From contig CAZWST010000024.1 of NCBI GenBank assembly GCA_964636965.1, positions 1-22,891 on the forward strand: a DNA stretch of 22,891 bases, read 5' to 3'. A program made the position numbers and the translations under genes. The notes beneath the pieces are model-generated. The model ran no database searches, was not told the DNA's origin, and saw only the letters and a list, made by a program, of their open reading frames with translations. Of this stretch, positions 12,370 through 20,296 are shown piece after piece; positions within the stretch are counted from its first letter, which is position 1; each line of letters opens with the position of its first letter. This stretch comes from CAG-582 sp964636965 (GTDB taxonomy: Bacteria; Bacillota_I; Bacilli_A; RF39; UBA660).

Positions 12370-13209
12370 ATGGATGATAAAGAGTTTATGGCTGCATTAA
12401 ATTATTTTTCTAATATAAGAAAATATAAATTATCTTTATCCGTTTTAGAATTTGAAACATCTAGTGGAGTAGATAATTACTCTTACTTTATTAAAGAATT
12501 AATAAAAAATAAATCAAGCATGGAAAACATAAGTATAAATCAATTAGAAATATCAAGGGTCTATGATTTATCTAGCCAAATACTTACCCTTATCTTTAAA
12601 GAGTCTGTAAAACCACAATCTATTCATAGCTTATATGAAAGAGTTGTGGTAACGGGAAGTACTCCTTTTGATGGATCAGTTATTGAAGTTGATGATAAAA
12701 AATTCGTATCTGTTGGTAAAAATGATGCAATAGAAAGTATACCAACACTAACACATGAAGGGACACATGTAATTATACCTTATTCTTACACTAATAATTA
12801 TCATACAATAGATACAATACCTATATTAACTGAACTTATCGCGTCTATTATATTAGATGGTATGCATATCGGAGAAAATAACTTCAATAAATTTCTTATT
12901 GCAAGAATTTCTAGTTTAAGAGTTGAATTCTTAGATTTAATAAATACCACTCCAGTACCAGAAAATAAAAAAGAAATTTATATAAATCATTATAAAAGGC
13001 ATACATTTTATAATTACGTCATATCATTTATTTATGCTACAAATATCTTAATTAATTATTTAGAAGAACCATTACACTTTATAGATAAGTTAAATGAATC
13101 TTTAATGAATGATACTAATGTTTATGATTTACTACATTATTATGGAGTTAATTTTAATTCTTCTAAAACAATTGAAAACTCAATAAAAGTATTAAAAAAC
13201 ACCCCTTAA
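12370..13209 (+). CDS. Putative zinc metallopeptidase (HEGTH motif)
   Basis: The 279-residue protein carries T-L-T-H-E-G-T-H-V-I, an HExxH zinc site, at about residues 135-144. An acidic L-T-E-L-I-A-S segment about 25 residues later could give the third ligand, the spacing seen in M3/gluzincin-type oligopeptidases. The rest is mostly helical. M3 enzymes are usually about 600 residues, so this would be a reduced relative or a separate family. I cannot name one. There is no signal peptide, so it is probably cytosolic. It has its own extended -10 promoter and lies divergently from tRNA-His. The gene downstream begins 28 bp after its stop, behind a further promoter-like element. Confidence 0.65.
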   Translation: MDDKEFMAALNYFSNIRKYKLSLSVLEFETSSGVDNYSYFIKELIKNKSSMENISINQLEISRVYDLSSQILTLIFKESVKPQSIHSLYERVVVTGSTPFDGSVIEVDDKKFVSVGKNDAIESIPTLTHEGTHVIIPYSYTNNYHTIDTIPILTELIASIILDGMHIGENNFNKFLIARISSLRVEFLDLINTTPVPENKKEIYINHYKRHTFYNYVISFIYATNILINYLEEPLHFIDKLNESLMNDTNVYDLLHYYGVNFNSSKTIENSIKVLKNTP

Positions 13210-13211
13210 TA

Positions 13212-13220
13212 TGGTATAAT
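13212..13220 (+). promoter_or_regulatory. Extended -10 element before the 13238 gene
   Basis: TGGTATAAT is a perfect extended -10. It lies only 5 bases from AAGGTGA (13226-13232), so the transcript would begin at the ribosome binding site. Confidence 0.55.
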
Positions 13221-13237
13221 TATTAAAGGTGATAAAC

Positions 13238-13720
13238 GTGGTAGATAAAAGAACTGCAATAATTATAGGATCAATAACTATCTTAATTATTGGTTTATTC
13301 GTTGGTAATAAAATATATGATGATAATGATTATTTATCACTAGTTTTAGTATGTAACCTTAATTCTAAATATACTAACTATGATGAAACTCTTGAGTTTT
13401 CTTATGTTGATAATACTTTATATGAATATAAAAGATTTGAAACTATGCGTCCAACTGATAAGGTTACCTTAAAAGAAATAAAAAAACTATTTGATGATCA
13501 ATACAAAAGTGTTCAAGCAAATTTAGATGATTATTTTAACTATGAAGTAAGTGAAAGTGATAATGCCATACATGCAAAAACATATATAAAAACACTTTTT
13601 AACGAAGATTTTTACAATAGTTATATACAAGAAAAAGAAATCGATATGGATACAAGTATAGATGATGTAGAAAAAAAGTTAAAGGATGAATATACTTGTA
13701 TAAGAGAAAAAAGAGGTTAG
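13238..13720 (+). CDS. Membrane-anchored hypothetical protein
   Basis: The 160-residue protein has a single N-terminal hydrophobic helix (about residues 6-24, TAIIIGSITILIIGLFVG) and then an acidic, probably extracytoplasmic part rich in Asp, Glu, Tyr and Asn. No lipobox is present, so the helix probably stays as an anchor. I recognise no family. The soluble part resembles small DUF-type lipoprotein domains seen in Bacillota but lacks a decisive motif. GTG at 13238 is chosen because AAGGTGA (13226-13232) precedes it by five bases; GTG at 13229 is part of that site. Its stop lies one base from holA, which suggests co-transcription and coupling. Confidence 0.65.
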   Translation: MVDKRTAIIIGSITILIIGLFVGNKIYDDNDYLSLVLVCNLNSKYTNYDETLEFSYVDNTLYEYKRFETMRPTDKVTLKEIKKLFDDQYKSVQANLDDYFNYEVSESDNAIHAKTYIKTLFNEDFYNSYIQEKEIDMDTSIDDVEKKLKDEYTCIREKRG

Positions 13721-13721
13721 T

Positions 13722-14651
13722 ATGAAAAAAATTTATCTTATATCTAGCCCAAGTTATAATATTATAAATCTAGAAATAAAAAAAATTGCTGGAGACAATA
13801 CAAATATCACAGTTCACTCACTAAATGATGAAACTATATATGACTGTATAGAAGATGCTTCATACTTTGGCTTATTTGATGAATCTAGAGTGATAGTGAT
13901 TAAAGATACAAAATACTTTGGTGGAAAATTTAATTACGAAGAAGAAACTAATGCTTTATATAATTATTTATCTAATATGGATGAATCTACTTCCATTATT
14001 TTCGTCTGTGATGCCATTAGTAAAACAAAAGATTTTACAAAAAAAGTGTTGTCTTTAGGAGCAACAGTAAGTGACTTTACATCAATAGATGAAACTGCAA
14101 TAAAACAAGTAATAAATGATTATGTAACATCACATGAATTAATATTAGATAAAAATGCTTTAGATTTAATTTTAAAAAATAGTTTAGATAATATAGACGT
14201 AGCAATTAAAGATATTGAAAAAATATCAAATATAAATAGCCACATAACAGAAGATTTAGTAAATACTTATGGAATTAAACTTGAAAGTGTAGATACATTC
14301 GAATTTTCGAATGCTGTTATTGCTAAGAATTTCCGTGATGCGTTTACTTTGCTTGATAAACTTTTAAATAATGGAGTAGATGAGTTTCAAATACTTGGAG
14401 TTTTAGCATCAAGTTATATTAATATGTATATGGTAAGAGATGCCGTAAATCACGGCTTAACTGATGAAGAAATAGCTAAGAAACTCGGTTACTCAGGAAC
14501 CGGTAGAGTTTATGTAATGAAAAAGAATAGTAAAATATATACAACAGAAGATTTAGAAAAGATAATAATAGATTTATCCGATTTAGATATCAAAATAAAA
14601 ACAGGTTATAATCCTGTATATGAAATAAAAGAGTTCTTACTTAATTTATAA
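13722..14651 (+). CDS. holA: DNA polymerase III subunit delta
   Basis: The 309-residue protein is the clamp-loader delta subunit. The order fits: an N-terminal domain with FGLFDESRVIVIKDTKYF near residues 47-64 (the FGxxRxIVI region), a STSIIFVCD strand, and a C-terminal helical collar beginning near 'EFSNAVIAKNFRDAFTLL' and ending KIKTGYNPVYEIKEFLLNL. Like other delta subunits it has no Walker A motif. It opens the beta sliding clamp during loading onto primed DNA. ATG at 13722 lies one base after the previous stop. The 3' end forms part of a bidirectional terminator shared with rnhC. Identification is by family pattern; length is near the usual 330 or so. Confidence 0.87.
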   Translation: MKKIYLISSPSYNIINLEIKKIAGDNTNITVHSLNDETIYDCIEDASYFGLFDESRVIVIKDTKYFGGKFNYEEETNALYNYLSNMDESTSIIFVCDAISKTKDFTKKVLSLGATVSDFTSIDETAIKQVINDYVTSHELILDKNALDLILKNSLDNIDVAIKDIEKISNINSHITEDLVNTYGIKLESVDTFEFSNAVIAKNFRDAFTLLDKLLNNGVDEFQILGVLASSYINMYMVRDAVNHGLTDEEIAKKLGYSGTGRVYVMKKNSKIYTTEDLEKIIIDLSDLDIKIKTGYNPVYEIKEFLLNL

Positions 14652-14661
14652 GAACTCTTTT
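14627..14661. terminator. Bidirectional terminator between holA and rnhC
   Basis: A 13-bp stem (14627-14639 with 14649-14661; core AGAGTTCTTA/TAAGAACTCT) with a 9-base loop has A and T tracts on either side. Both stop codons fall in it or its loop. Confidence 0.85.
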
Positions 14662-15596
14662 AATTTTTCTGTATTTTTAAAGTTTAATTTAGTAACTTCA
14701 TATAATTTATCTTTACCAAATTTTTTTACGACTTCTGCTGCAGTTTTATCGACTATCTCGCCAGCACCTAATGGAATATTTATTCCAAGTACCTCACGCA
14801 TTTTATCCATCTCCATTAAAAAGATATATCTTGATATAATGCTTGAAACAGCAACACTTAAACATTTATCTTCAGCATGTGTAGTAAATGTAATATTTCT
14901 TTCAATTTCTTTCGATTTAGCAATATGTTTAAAATACATAGTAGGGTAGCAGAATTGATCAACTACGATGTATTTATAAGGAAAACTTGCTTTTTTCTTT
15001 AATTCCGTTAAAACACGATTATGAAGTATTGCTTTAACTTGATTCATGTTAGTAATTCCCCATTTGTTATAAGTGCTATTATTTAAAATATACGTAACAT
15101 GAGGATATTCCTTAATAAGTATTGGACCAATTTCACGAATCTTAGTATCATTAATCTTTTTAGAATCTCTTACACCTAATTCATAAAGCTTACTGATTTT
15201 ACTCTTATCAACATATGAAGCAGTTACAACTAATGGGCCAAAGTAATCGCCTGTACCAACTTCATCAGATCCAATTGTAGATGTATTTTTAAATCTATCA
15301 TCTTTCATCTCTGCTTCTTTTGCTTCTTTTTTGGCTTTTTCAGCATCTATTTCTGATTGAACATCACGATCATTATTAACTCTTTCTTCTTCTGTCCAAA
15401 TTGATGCTTCAATGTCTGCACCTAATCCTTGAAACATAACTTTACCAGATTCATATAAAGTAATAACACAATCATAATCTTTAACTTGGAAGAGAGAATA
15501 TGGAGGATGAACACTCTCAAATCTGTCTTTATAAAATTCAATCATTTTTTCTTTTACATTATCGGATACTTTAAATACAATAGTCTGTTGTTTCAT
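14646..15596 (-). CDS. rnhC: Ribonuclease HIII
   Basis: The 316-residue protein has an N-terminal TBP-like substrate-binding domain (about 1-80, with FESVHPPYSLFQVKDYDCVITLY). A Lys/Glu-rich linker (about 80-100) and the RNase H catalytic domain follow. The catalytic part shows GSDEVGTGDYFGP at about 109-121, where D111 and E112 mark type HIII, VVDQF (Asp near 213) and HAEDKCLSVAVSSIISR (Asp near 243). It removes RNA from RNA-DNA hybrids such as R-loops and primers. ATG at 15596 is chosen. AGGTGA (15603-15608) precedes it, and the GTG at 15605 and ATG at 15602 overlap that site. It is convergent with holA and divergent from cvpA. Confidence 0.92.
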   Translation of the reverse strand: MKQQTIVFKVSDNVKEKMIEFYKDRFESVHPPYSLFQVKDYDCVITLYESGKVMFQGLGADIEASIWTEEERVNNDRDVQSEIDAEKAKKEAKEAEMKDDRFKNTSTIGSDEVGTGDYFGPLVVTASYVDKSKISKLYELGVRDSKKINDTKIREIGPILIKEYPHVTYILNNSTYNKWGITNMNQVKAILHNRVLTELKKKASFPYKYIVVDQFCYPTMYFKHIAKSKEIERNITFTTHAEDKCLSVAVSSIISRYIFLMEMDKMREVLGINIPLGAGEIVDKTAAEVVKKFGKDKLYEVTKLNFKNTEKLKEFL

Positions 15597-15614
15597 CTCC
15601 ATCACCTAAGTTTA

Positions 15615-15623
15615 ATTCTAGCA
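15615..15623 (-). promoter_or_regulatory. Extended -10 promoter of rnhC
   Basis: The minus strand reads TGCTAGAAT, an extended -10 with one mismatch. The AGGTGA site starts 6 bases later, so the leader would be very short. Confidence 0.5.
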
Positions 15624-15630
15624 TATTTTA

Positions 15631-15659
15631 TTGCTTTTTTAAATAGATTTTATTATAAT
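15631..15659 (+). promoter_or_regulatory. Promoter of cvpA-trxA
   Basis: TTGCTT (15631-15636), 17-bp spacer, perfect TATAAT (15654-15659). AGGAG follows at 15666-15670, so the predicted transcription start coincides with the ribosome binding site. Confidence 0.72.
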
Positions 15660-15679
15660 TAGAATAGGAGTTGATTATC

Positions 15680-16402
15680 GTGATATATATTGATTTAATA
15701 ATTATTATTTTGCTTATTTTAGGATTTTTAGAAGGGTGGAAAAAGGGACTTCTTACTAGTATAGTAAAACTTGTATCATCTATTTTAATATTTGCTTTAG
15801 CAATTTTATTAAAAGGACCAATAAGCTCAATTCTTATTGAGCATTTACCATTTTTTTCGTTTGGTGGAATATTTAAAGATATAACAATGCTAAACATCTT
15901 ATTATATGAAGGTATTGCCTTTGTGATTATAATAATAGTTTTAACAATTGTGTTTAAACTTGTTTTAAGTTTAACAGGTGTACTTAACAAGTTTATTAAT
16001 GCAACTATTATTCTTGGACTTCCAAATAAAATTGGTGGTGCTATTGTAAATACTTTAAGAATGTTTATAATTGCTTTCATCATTATCTTTATTTGTTCTT
16101 TAATTCCAGCAACAAGTAAATTTATAAAAGAAGCCAAAGTAGCTGATGCAATGCTTAATAATACACCAGTATTATCAAATGCTACAAAAGATTTAAATAA
16201 GACAATTGATGAAGTTTATACACTAGTTACAACTATTGATAAAAATGAAAGTAATGATAAAATCAACAGTGAAGTATACGAAATAATGCTAAAATATGGT
16301 ATAGTTTCATCTGATACAGTTAATAATTTAATAGAATCTGGTAAAATTGACGCTACTGGATTTGAAGAAATTGAAACTGAATACAAAAATAGTAGAAAGT
16401 AG
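15680..16402 (+). CDS. cvpA: CvpA family membrane protein
   Basis: The 240-residue protein has an N-terminal four-helix membrane part that matches CvpA/colicin V production proteins (PF02674): IDLIIIILLILGFLEGWKKGL at the start, a second helix, then a LLYEGIAFVIIIIVLTIVFKLV helix and a loop with LGLPNKIGGAIVN. A roughly 80-residue soluble tail (NKTIDEVYTLV onward) follows the last helix. In Bacillota these proteins are of unclear function, sometimes linked to envelope maintenance. GTG at 15680 is the start, because AGGAG (15666-15670) leaves no room for TTG at 15671. The thioredoxin gene follows after 8 bp, forming an operon. Confidence 0.83.
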   Translation: MIYIDLIIIILLILGFLEGWKKGLLTSIVKLVSSILIFALAILLKGPISSILIEHLPFFSFGGIFKDITMLNILLYEGIAFVIIIIVLTIVFKLVLSLTGVLNKFINATIILGLPNKIGGAIVNTLRMFIIAFIIIFICSLIPATSKFIKEAKVADAMLNNTPVLSNATKDLNKTIDEVYTLVTTIDKNESNDKINSEVYEIMLKYGIVSSDTVNNLIESGKIDATGFEEIETEYKNSRK

Positions 16403-16410
16403 GAAATAAA

Positions 16411-16710
16411 ATGATAAAACATTTAAAACAAAAAAGTGATTTTGAAAGTATTGTTGCATCAGGAATCGTCTTAGTTGATTTCTATGCTGATTGGTGTGGA
16501 CCTTGTAAAAGAATGGGTGAAGTTTTAGAAGGATTAGATGATGTATCTATTTTAAAAATAAATACAGATGAATTTCCTGAACTTGCATCATCATTTGGAA
16601 TTATGAGTATACCAACTTTAATATTATTTAATAATGGTTCAGAAGCTGGTAAACTAATTGGTTTACAAAGCAAAGATGATATTTTAGAATTTATTAATAA
16701 CAATAAGTAA
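16411..16710 (+). CDS. trxA: Thioredoxin
   Basis: The 99-residue protein contains the thioredoxin strand and active site VDFYADWCGPC at residues 22-32 with the redox pair Cys29/Cys32, and the cis-proline loop MSIPTLILF near 66-74. It reduces protein disulfides in the cytosol, using electrons from thioredoxin reductase. The length is slightly under the usual 104-108. It is the second gene of the cvpA operon and is followed by a terminator 16 bases after the stop codon. Confidence 0.93.
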   Translation: MIKHLKQKSDFESIVASGIVLVDFYADWCGPCKRMGEVLEGLDDVSILKINTDEFPELASSFGIMSIPTLILFNNGSEAGKLIGLQSKDDILEFINNNK

Positions 16711-16726
16711 AACTAATAACTAAATT

Positions 16727-16757
16727 AAAGTGCTGAAGAAAAATCAGTACTTTTTTT
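16727..16757 (+). terminator. Terminator of cvpA-trxA
   Basis: AAAGTGCTGA (16727-16736) pairs with TCAGTACTTT (16744-16753), ten pairs with one G-T, loop of seven, followed by T7. Confidence 0.83.
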
Positions 16758-16767
16758 GTCTAACCGA

Positions 16768-16796
16768 TTGTTATATTCCAAACCTTATGATAAAAT
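16768..16796 (+). promoter_or_regulatory. Promoter of the ireB-ruvX operon
   Basis: TTGTTA (16768-16773), 17-bp spacer, TAAAAT (16791-16796) with TGA directly before it (extended -10). AGAGGTG follows at about 16806-16812. It probably drives the whole group through the greA genes, since no other clear promoter or terminator lies between. Confidence 0.7.
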
Positions 16797-16819
16797 TATT
16801 GTATTAGAGGTGAAGTAAA

Positions 16820-17062
16820 ATGGACGAAACAACTCTATTTAATATAGATGAAATAACATCAGCATTAGTTGAAACGACTTTAATGGAAGTTTATGATGCA
16901 TTAAAAGAAAAAGGGTATAATCCTGTTAGTCAAATAGTTGGATATCTAGTAAGTGGAGACCCAGGATATATTACAACTTATAAAGATGCAAGAAAAAAGA
17001 TATTATCAGTAGATCGTGGTAAGATTCTTGAAGCTGTAGTAAAGGAATATGTTGAAAATTAA
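16820..17062 (+). CDS. ireB: IreB family regulatory phosphoprotein (UPF0297)
   Basis: The 80-residue protein matches IreB/YrzL: an N-terminal Thr pair (T4, T5) in MDETTLFN, then the conserved LKEKGYNPVSQIVGYLVSGDPGYIT segment with the invariant N-P-x-x-Q-I-V-G-Y and S-G-D-P-x-Y-I. In Enterococcus faecalis IreB is phosphorylated on N-terminal threonines by the kinase IreK and affects cell-wall stress resistance. The kinase is not in this window. It is the first gene of the operon and its stop shares one base with the ruvX start (TAATG). Confidence 0.92.
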   Translation: MDETTLFNIDEITSALVETTLMEVYDALKEKGYNPVSQIVGYLVSGDPGYITTYKDARKKILSVDRGKILEAVVKEYVEN

Positions 17063-17478
17063 TGAAATGTTTAGGAATGGATTTGGGAACTAAAACTTTA
17101 GGTCTTGCAACATCTGATAAATTAGGTGTAATAGCAAGCCCTTATAAAACAATTAGGTATGAATCTCTTGATGAATTGGTACATGTAGTAGTAAACTTAA
17201 TTAAGGAATTACATATTGAAAAACTTGTTTTAGGGTATCCTAAAAATATGAATAATTCACTAGGATTTGCTGTTGAGAGGACAAATAATTTTAAGGACAT
17301 GCTTGAAAAAGAATCTGGTATGTCAATTGAATTAATTGATGAACGTCTTTCAACAGTAGAAGCTGAAAAGTGTTTAATATCATCGGATATGCGAAGAGAA
17401 AACAGAAAAAAAGTAATAGATGCAGTAGCAGCTAGTATTATTCTTGATACATATCTTAGAAAAGAAGAAAGGGAGTAA
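17062..17478 (+). CDS. ruvX: RuvX/YqgF family Holliday junction resolvase-like nuclease
   Basis: The 138-residue protein has the RNase H-like fold motifs of RuvX/YqgF: MDLGTKTLGLATSD near residues 6-19 (first catalytic Asp7), LVLGYPKNMNNSLG around 53-66, an IDERLSTVEAE segment near 93-103, and KVIDAVAASIIL near 117-129 with the final Asp. The family is essential in many bacteria and is implicated in pre-16S rRNA 5'-end maturation and in nucleic-acid junction cleavage. The ATG overlaps the ireB stop by one base, so translation is coupled. Confidence 0.93.
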   Translation: MKCLGMDLGTKTLGLATSDKLGVIASPYKTIRYESLDELVHVVVNLIKELHIEKLVLGYPKNMNNSLGFAVERTNNFKDMLEKESGMSIELIDERLSTVEAEKCLISSDMRRENRKKVIDAVAASIILDTYLRKEERE

Positions 17479-17483
17479 TATGC

Positions 17484-17822
17484 ATGAATATGGAAGATGC
17501 TAAATTTATTGTAAAAGATGAAAATGGAGAAGAAAAAGAATTTTATAAATTATTTACTTTTGATTCAGATGAAACTGGTAAAAGTTATATAGCTTACACT
17601 GATAATTCAACTGATGAAAAGGGAAATGTTATCATAAGAGCTAATACTTATGATCCAACAGGAGAAGATTTATCACTTAAACCATTAACAAGTGAAAAAG
17701 AGTGGAAAGTAATTGAAAATATCCTTATATCAACACAAGAACAAATTCGTGAAAGTATGACGAGTGCGTCTAGTAAAAGTAGTAGTGAAGAAAATGAAGA
17801 ATCAGGAAATACTAACAACTAA
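17484..17822 (+). CDS. DUF1292 family protein (YrzB-like)
   Basis: The 112-residue acidic protein matches DUF1292 (PF06949): ENGEEKEFYKLFTFDSDETGKSYIAYT near residues 12-38, then DEKGNVIIRANTYDP and EKEWKVIENIL. The final 20 or so residues are a low-complexity Ser/Glu/Asn tail (SSKSSSEENEESG). Its place between ruvX and mltG is conserved in Bacillota, but the function is unknown. ATG at 17484 has GGGAG (17471-17475) eight bases ahead. The tail-coding region overlaps the start of mltG in another frame by 29 bp. Confidence 0.85.
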   Translation: MNMEDAKFIVKDENGEEKEFYKLFTFDSDETGKSYIAYTDNSTDEKGNVIIRANTYDPTGEDLSLKPLTSEKEWKVIENILISTQEQIRESMTSASSKSSSEENEESGNTNN

Positions 17823-18897
17823 TTCAGTAAGCAAGGTTCTAAAAAGAGCAGTAATAATATTCCTAATTTTATTAGTTTTAATTATTATTGCATTAAGTGC
17901 GTTTTTTATAGCTTGTCTAACTCCTGTTAATTCTAAAACTGATGAAACTACTGAGTTTGTCTTAGAAAAAGGATGGGGCGTTAGCAAAATAGCTGAGGAA
18001 TTAGAAAAAAATGACTTAGTAAAAAATGCTTTTGTTTTAAAGATATACATTAAAATGAGCGATTATAAAGTCTTCCAAGCTGGAACATATAGGCTTTCAA
18101 AAAGTATGAACGTAAATGAGATAATTACATCTTTAACGACTGGTACTAATATTGTTGAAAATACGGTTAAAATTACATTTGTTGAAGGGAAACGTTTTCC
18201 ATACTATGTAAAAAAGATATCTGAAAACTTTAAATATACAGAAGATGAAATAAATAATCGTGTTAATAGTGAAGAGTTTTTAAATAAACTAATAAAGAAT
18301 TATTGGTTTATTGACGAAAGTATTTTAAATAAAGAATTATATTATCCACTTGAAGGTTATCTTTTTCCTGATACCTACGAGTTTAAAAAAGATGCAACAA
18401 TTGATGATATAATTCTAAAAATGATTGATGCGTTAGGTACTAAACTAAATAACTACAAAGATGAAATAGCTTTAACAAATAAAAGTGTTTTTAGTTTACT
18501 TACGCTTGCTAGTATGGTAGAATTAGAAGCTGTAACGCCGGAAGATCGAGCAAGTGTTGCTGGTGTATTTAATAATAGATTAAAAGTAGGCATGACACTT
18601 GGAAGTGATGTAACAACATACTATGCTGTAAGAAAGGAAATGACTTCTAGTTTAACTAGAGGAGATTTAAATTCTTGTAATGCATATAATACTAGGGGAA
18701 CTTGCGTTAGTGGGCTTCCTGTTGGACCAATTTGTAGTCCATCACTTTCATCAATTGTGGCCTCCATTACACCAAATGAGAATGATTACTATTATTTTGT
18801 TGCTGATAAGAATAATAAAGTATATTTAAGTAAAACATCTACAGAACAAGATAGAGTAATAAACAACTTAAAATCTCAGGGGCTTTGGCCTGAGTAA
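17794..18897 (+). CDS. mltG: Endolytic peptidoglycan transglycosylase MltG
   Basis: The 367-residue protein has a short cytoplasmic start, one transmembrane helix (about residues 19-42), a LysM-like segment (VLEKGWGVSKIAEEL...) and the YceG/MltG catalytic domain. Key elements are LEGYLFPDTYEF near 187-198, LASMVELEA at about 238-246 with catalytic Glu243, and FNNRLKVGMTLGSD near 259-272. It cuts nascent glycan strands outside the membrane and sets their length. LPVGPICSPSLSSIVA near the end is the usual family terminus. GSDVTT stands where QSDPTV is more common. ATG at 17794 has only weak pairing to 16S rRNA and overlaps the preceding gene, so translational coupling is likely. Confidence 0.9.
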   Translation: MKNQEILTTNSVSKVLKRAVIIFLILLVLIIIALSAFFIACLTPVNSKTDETTEFVLEKGWGVSKIAEELEKNDLVKNAFVLKIYIKMSDYKVFQAGTYRLSKSMNVNEIITSLTTGTNIVENTVKITFVEGKRFPYYVKKISENFKYTEDEINNRVNSEEFLNKLIKNYWFIDESILNKELYYPLEGYLFPDTYEFKKDATIDDIILKMIDALGTKLNNYKDEIALTNKSVFSLLTLASMVELEAVTPEDRASVAGVFNNRLKVGMTLGSDVTTYYAVRKEMTSSLTRGDLNSCNAYNTRGTCVSGLPVGPICSPSLSSIVASITPNENDYYYFVADKNNKVYLSKTSTEQDRVINNLKSQGLWPE

Positions 18898-18912
18898 GAG
18901 GTGAATTTAAAA

Positions 18913-19524
18913 ATGAATGGAATTATAAAAGAAATGGAACGCTATGCTGAAGCTAACAATGTTCCAATAATTGAACGTGATTCTATTGAATTTATAAGAA
19001 AATATATTAAACTAAATAAAGTTAAATCAGTTTTAGAGTTAGGTACAGCTATCGGATACTCAGCTATACTTATGGCAGAATGTGATAAGTCTGTTGAGGT
19101 AACAACAATCGAAAGAGATGAAAAAAGATATCGTGAAGCTGTTAAAAATGTTAATGAATGTGGTTTAGATAATCAAATTAACATAGTTTTTAATGATGCA
19201 CTAGAAGTAAATTTAGCTGGACATAAATATGATTTAATATTTATTGATGCAGCTAAAGGACAATATATTAAATTCTTTGAAAAATTTGAAAATTATTTAA
19301 ATCCTGGTGGAATAATCATAACTGATAACTTAAAATTTCATGGACTTGTAGAAAACAAAGAAGGAATAGAGTCTCGAAATGTCCGTGGTCTTGTAAATAA
19401 GATAGAAAAATATATTGAATTCTTAAAACAAAATGAAGATTATATCACTAAATTTTATGATATAGGTGATGGAATCTCCGTTAGTTTCAGAAAAGATGAT
19501 GAAAATGTCAAAAATATTGATTAA
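18913..19524 (+). CDS. trmR: tRNA 5-hydroxyuridine methyltransferase (O-methyltransferase, YrrM-like)
   Basis: The 203-residue class I SAM-dependent methyltransferase belongs to the O-methyltransferase (PF01596) family. Motif I LELGTAIGYS is at 41-50, the acidic post-I residue is in TTIERDE, and YDLIFIDAAKGQY near 103-115 supplies metal ligands. In Bacillus subtilis the homologue YrrM (TrmR) methylates 5-hydroxyuridine to 5-methoxyuridine at tRNA position 34. The two following U32 genes, which make the hydroxyl group, strongly support this call. ATG at 18913 has AGAGGTGA (18897-18904) ahead; GTG at 18901 lies inside that site. The coding end overlaps the next gene. Confidence 0.87.
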   Translation: MNGIIKEMERYAEANNVPIIERDSIEFIRKYIKLNKVKSVLELGTAIGYSAILMAECDKSVEVTTIERDEKRYREAVKNVNECGLDNQINIVFNDALEVNLAGHKYDLIFIDAAKGQYIKFFEKFENYLNPGGIIITDNLKFHGLVENKEGIESRNVRGLVNKIEKYIEFLKQNEDYITKFYDIGDGISVSFRKDDENVKNID

Positions 19525-20296
19525 TATAAATAATTTAAGTGATATAGAAGAATATAAGAAAATTGGCATCTCCAATTTTCTTTTTGCAATTGAAGATTTT
19601 TCTATTGGATATAAAACATTCAAACTAGATGAAATACCTGAGTCTTCATATATTCTAATTAATAGAGTCCTAGATTGTAATGATGTTGATAACATAAAAA
19701 AAATAAAAGATGATTTACTAAGATTTAAAGGAATTATCTATGAAGATGTTGCTATATATAATATATTTAAAGATGAAAATATTGAGCTTATCTGGAACCA
19801 AAATCATTTTGCAACCAATTATGAATCAATTAATTATTACCTTAATCATGGATGTTCATCAGTTATTATTTCTAATGAACTTACGGAAGATGAAATTATA
19901 GAAATATTAGATAAAGCTTCTAAACCACTAGTGTTAAATATCTTAGGAAGAAATCAAGTAATGTATTCAAGAAGAAAACTTTTAAGTAATTTTAATAAGC
20001 ATAATAATTTAAGTGATTATAACGATATGACTCTAGATACTTTTGGAAATATGCAAAATTTCTTTGCTCATGAAAGTAAATATGGAACTATTTTAACAAG
20101 TGATAATTATTTTAATTATGTTTCCTTAATGAATAAAGTAAAAGAAGAGTCAATTTATTATTATTTAATATTAAATCAAGATTTAAGTGCTAAGAGTATC
20201 AAAGAAATACTGGATGGAGCACCTTTTGGTAATGATGGATTCTTAAATAAAAAAACTGTATATAGGATGAGTGAATATGATGACAGAAAGAATTGA
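19505..20296 (+). CDS. trhP1: U32 family protein, partner for tRNA uridine hydroxylation (YrrN-like)
   Basis: The 263-residue protein lies between trmR and the full-length U32 gene exactly as yrrN does in Bacillus subtilis, and shares the TIM-barrel-like pattern of that short subfamily: SNFLFAIEDFSIG, ELIWNQNHFATNYESINYYLNHGCSSVIISNELT, and KPLVLNILGRNQVMYSRRKLLSNF near 150-175. It lacks the Cys cluster of its neighbour, so it probably acts as a partner subunit in prephenate-dependent hydroxylation of U34. The start is uncertain: ATG at 19505 best fits a family start MSKILIN, but ATG at 19496 or 19499 is possible, and no strong binding site precedes any of them. It overlaps trmR by about 20 bp and trhP2 by 20 bp. 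It ends in TGA. Confidence 0.78.
   Translation: MSKILININNLSDIEEYKKIGISNFLFAIEDFSIGYKTFKLDEIPESSYILINRVLDCNDVDNIKKIKDDLLRFKGIIYEDVAIYNIFKDENIELIWNQNHFATNYESINYYLNHGCSSVIISNELTEDEIIEILDKASKPLVLNILGRNQVMYSRRKLLSNFNKHNNLSDYNDMTLDTFGNMQNFFAHESKYGTILTSDNYFNYVSLMNKVKEESIYYYLILNQDLSAKSIKEILDGAPFGNDGFLNKKTVYRMSEYDDRKN

Noticed and set aside
15628..16137. 169-codon minus-strand frame opposite cvpA
   Set aside because: Shadow of the cvpA membrane helices; no ribosome binding site and conflicts with the cvpA promoter and conserved protein.
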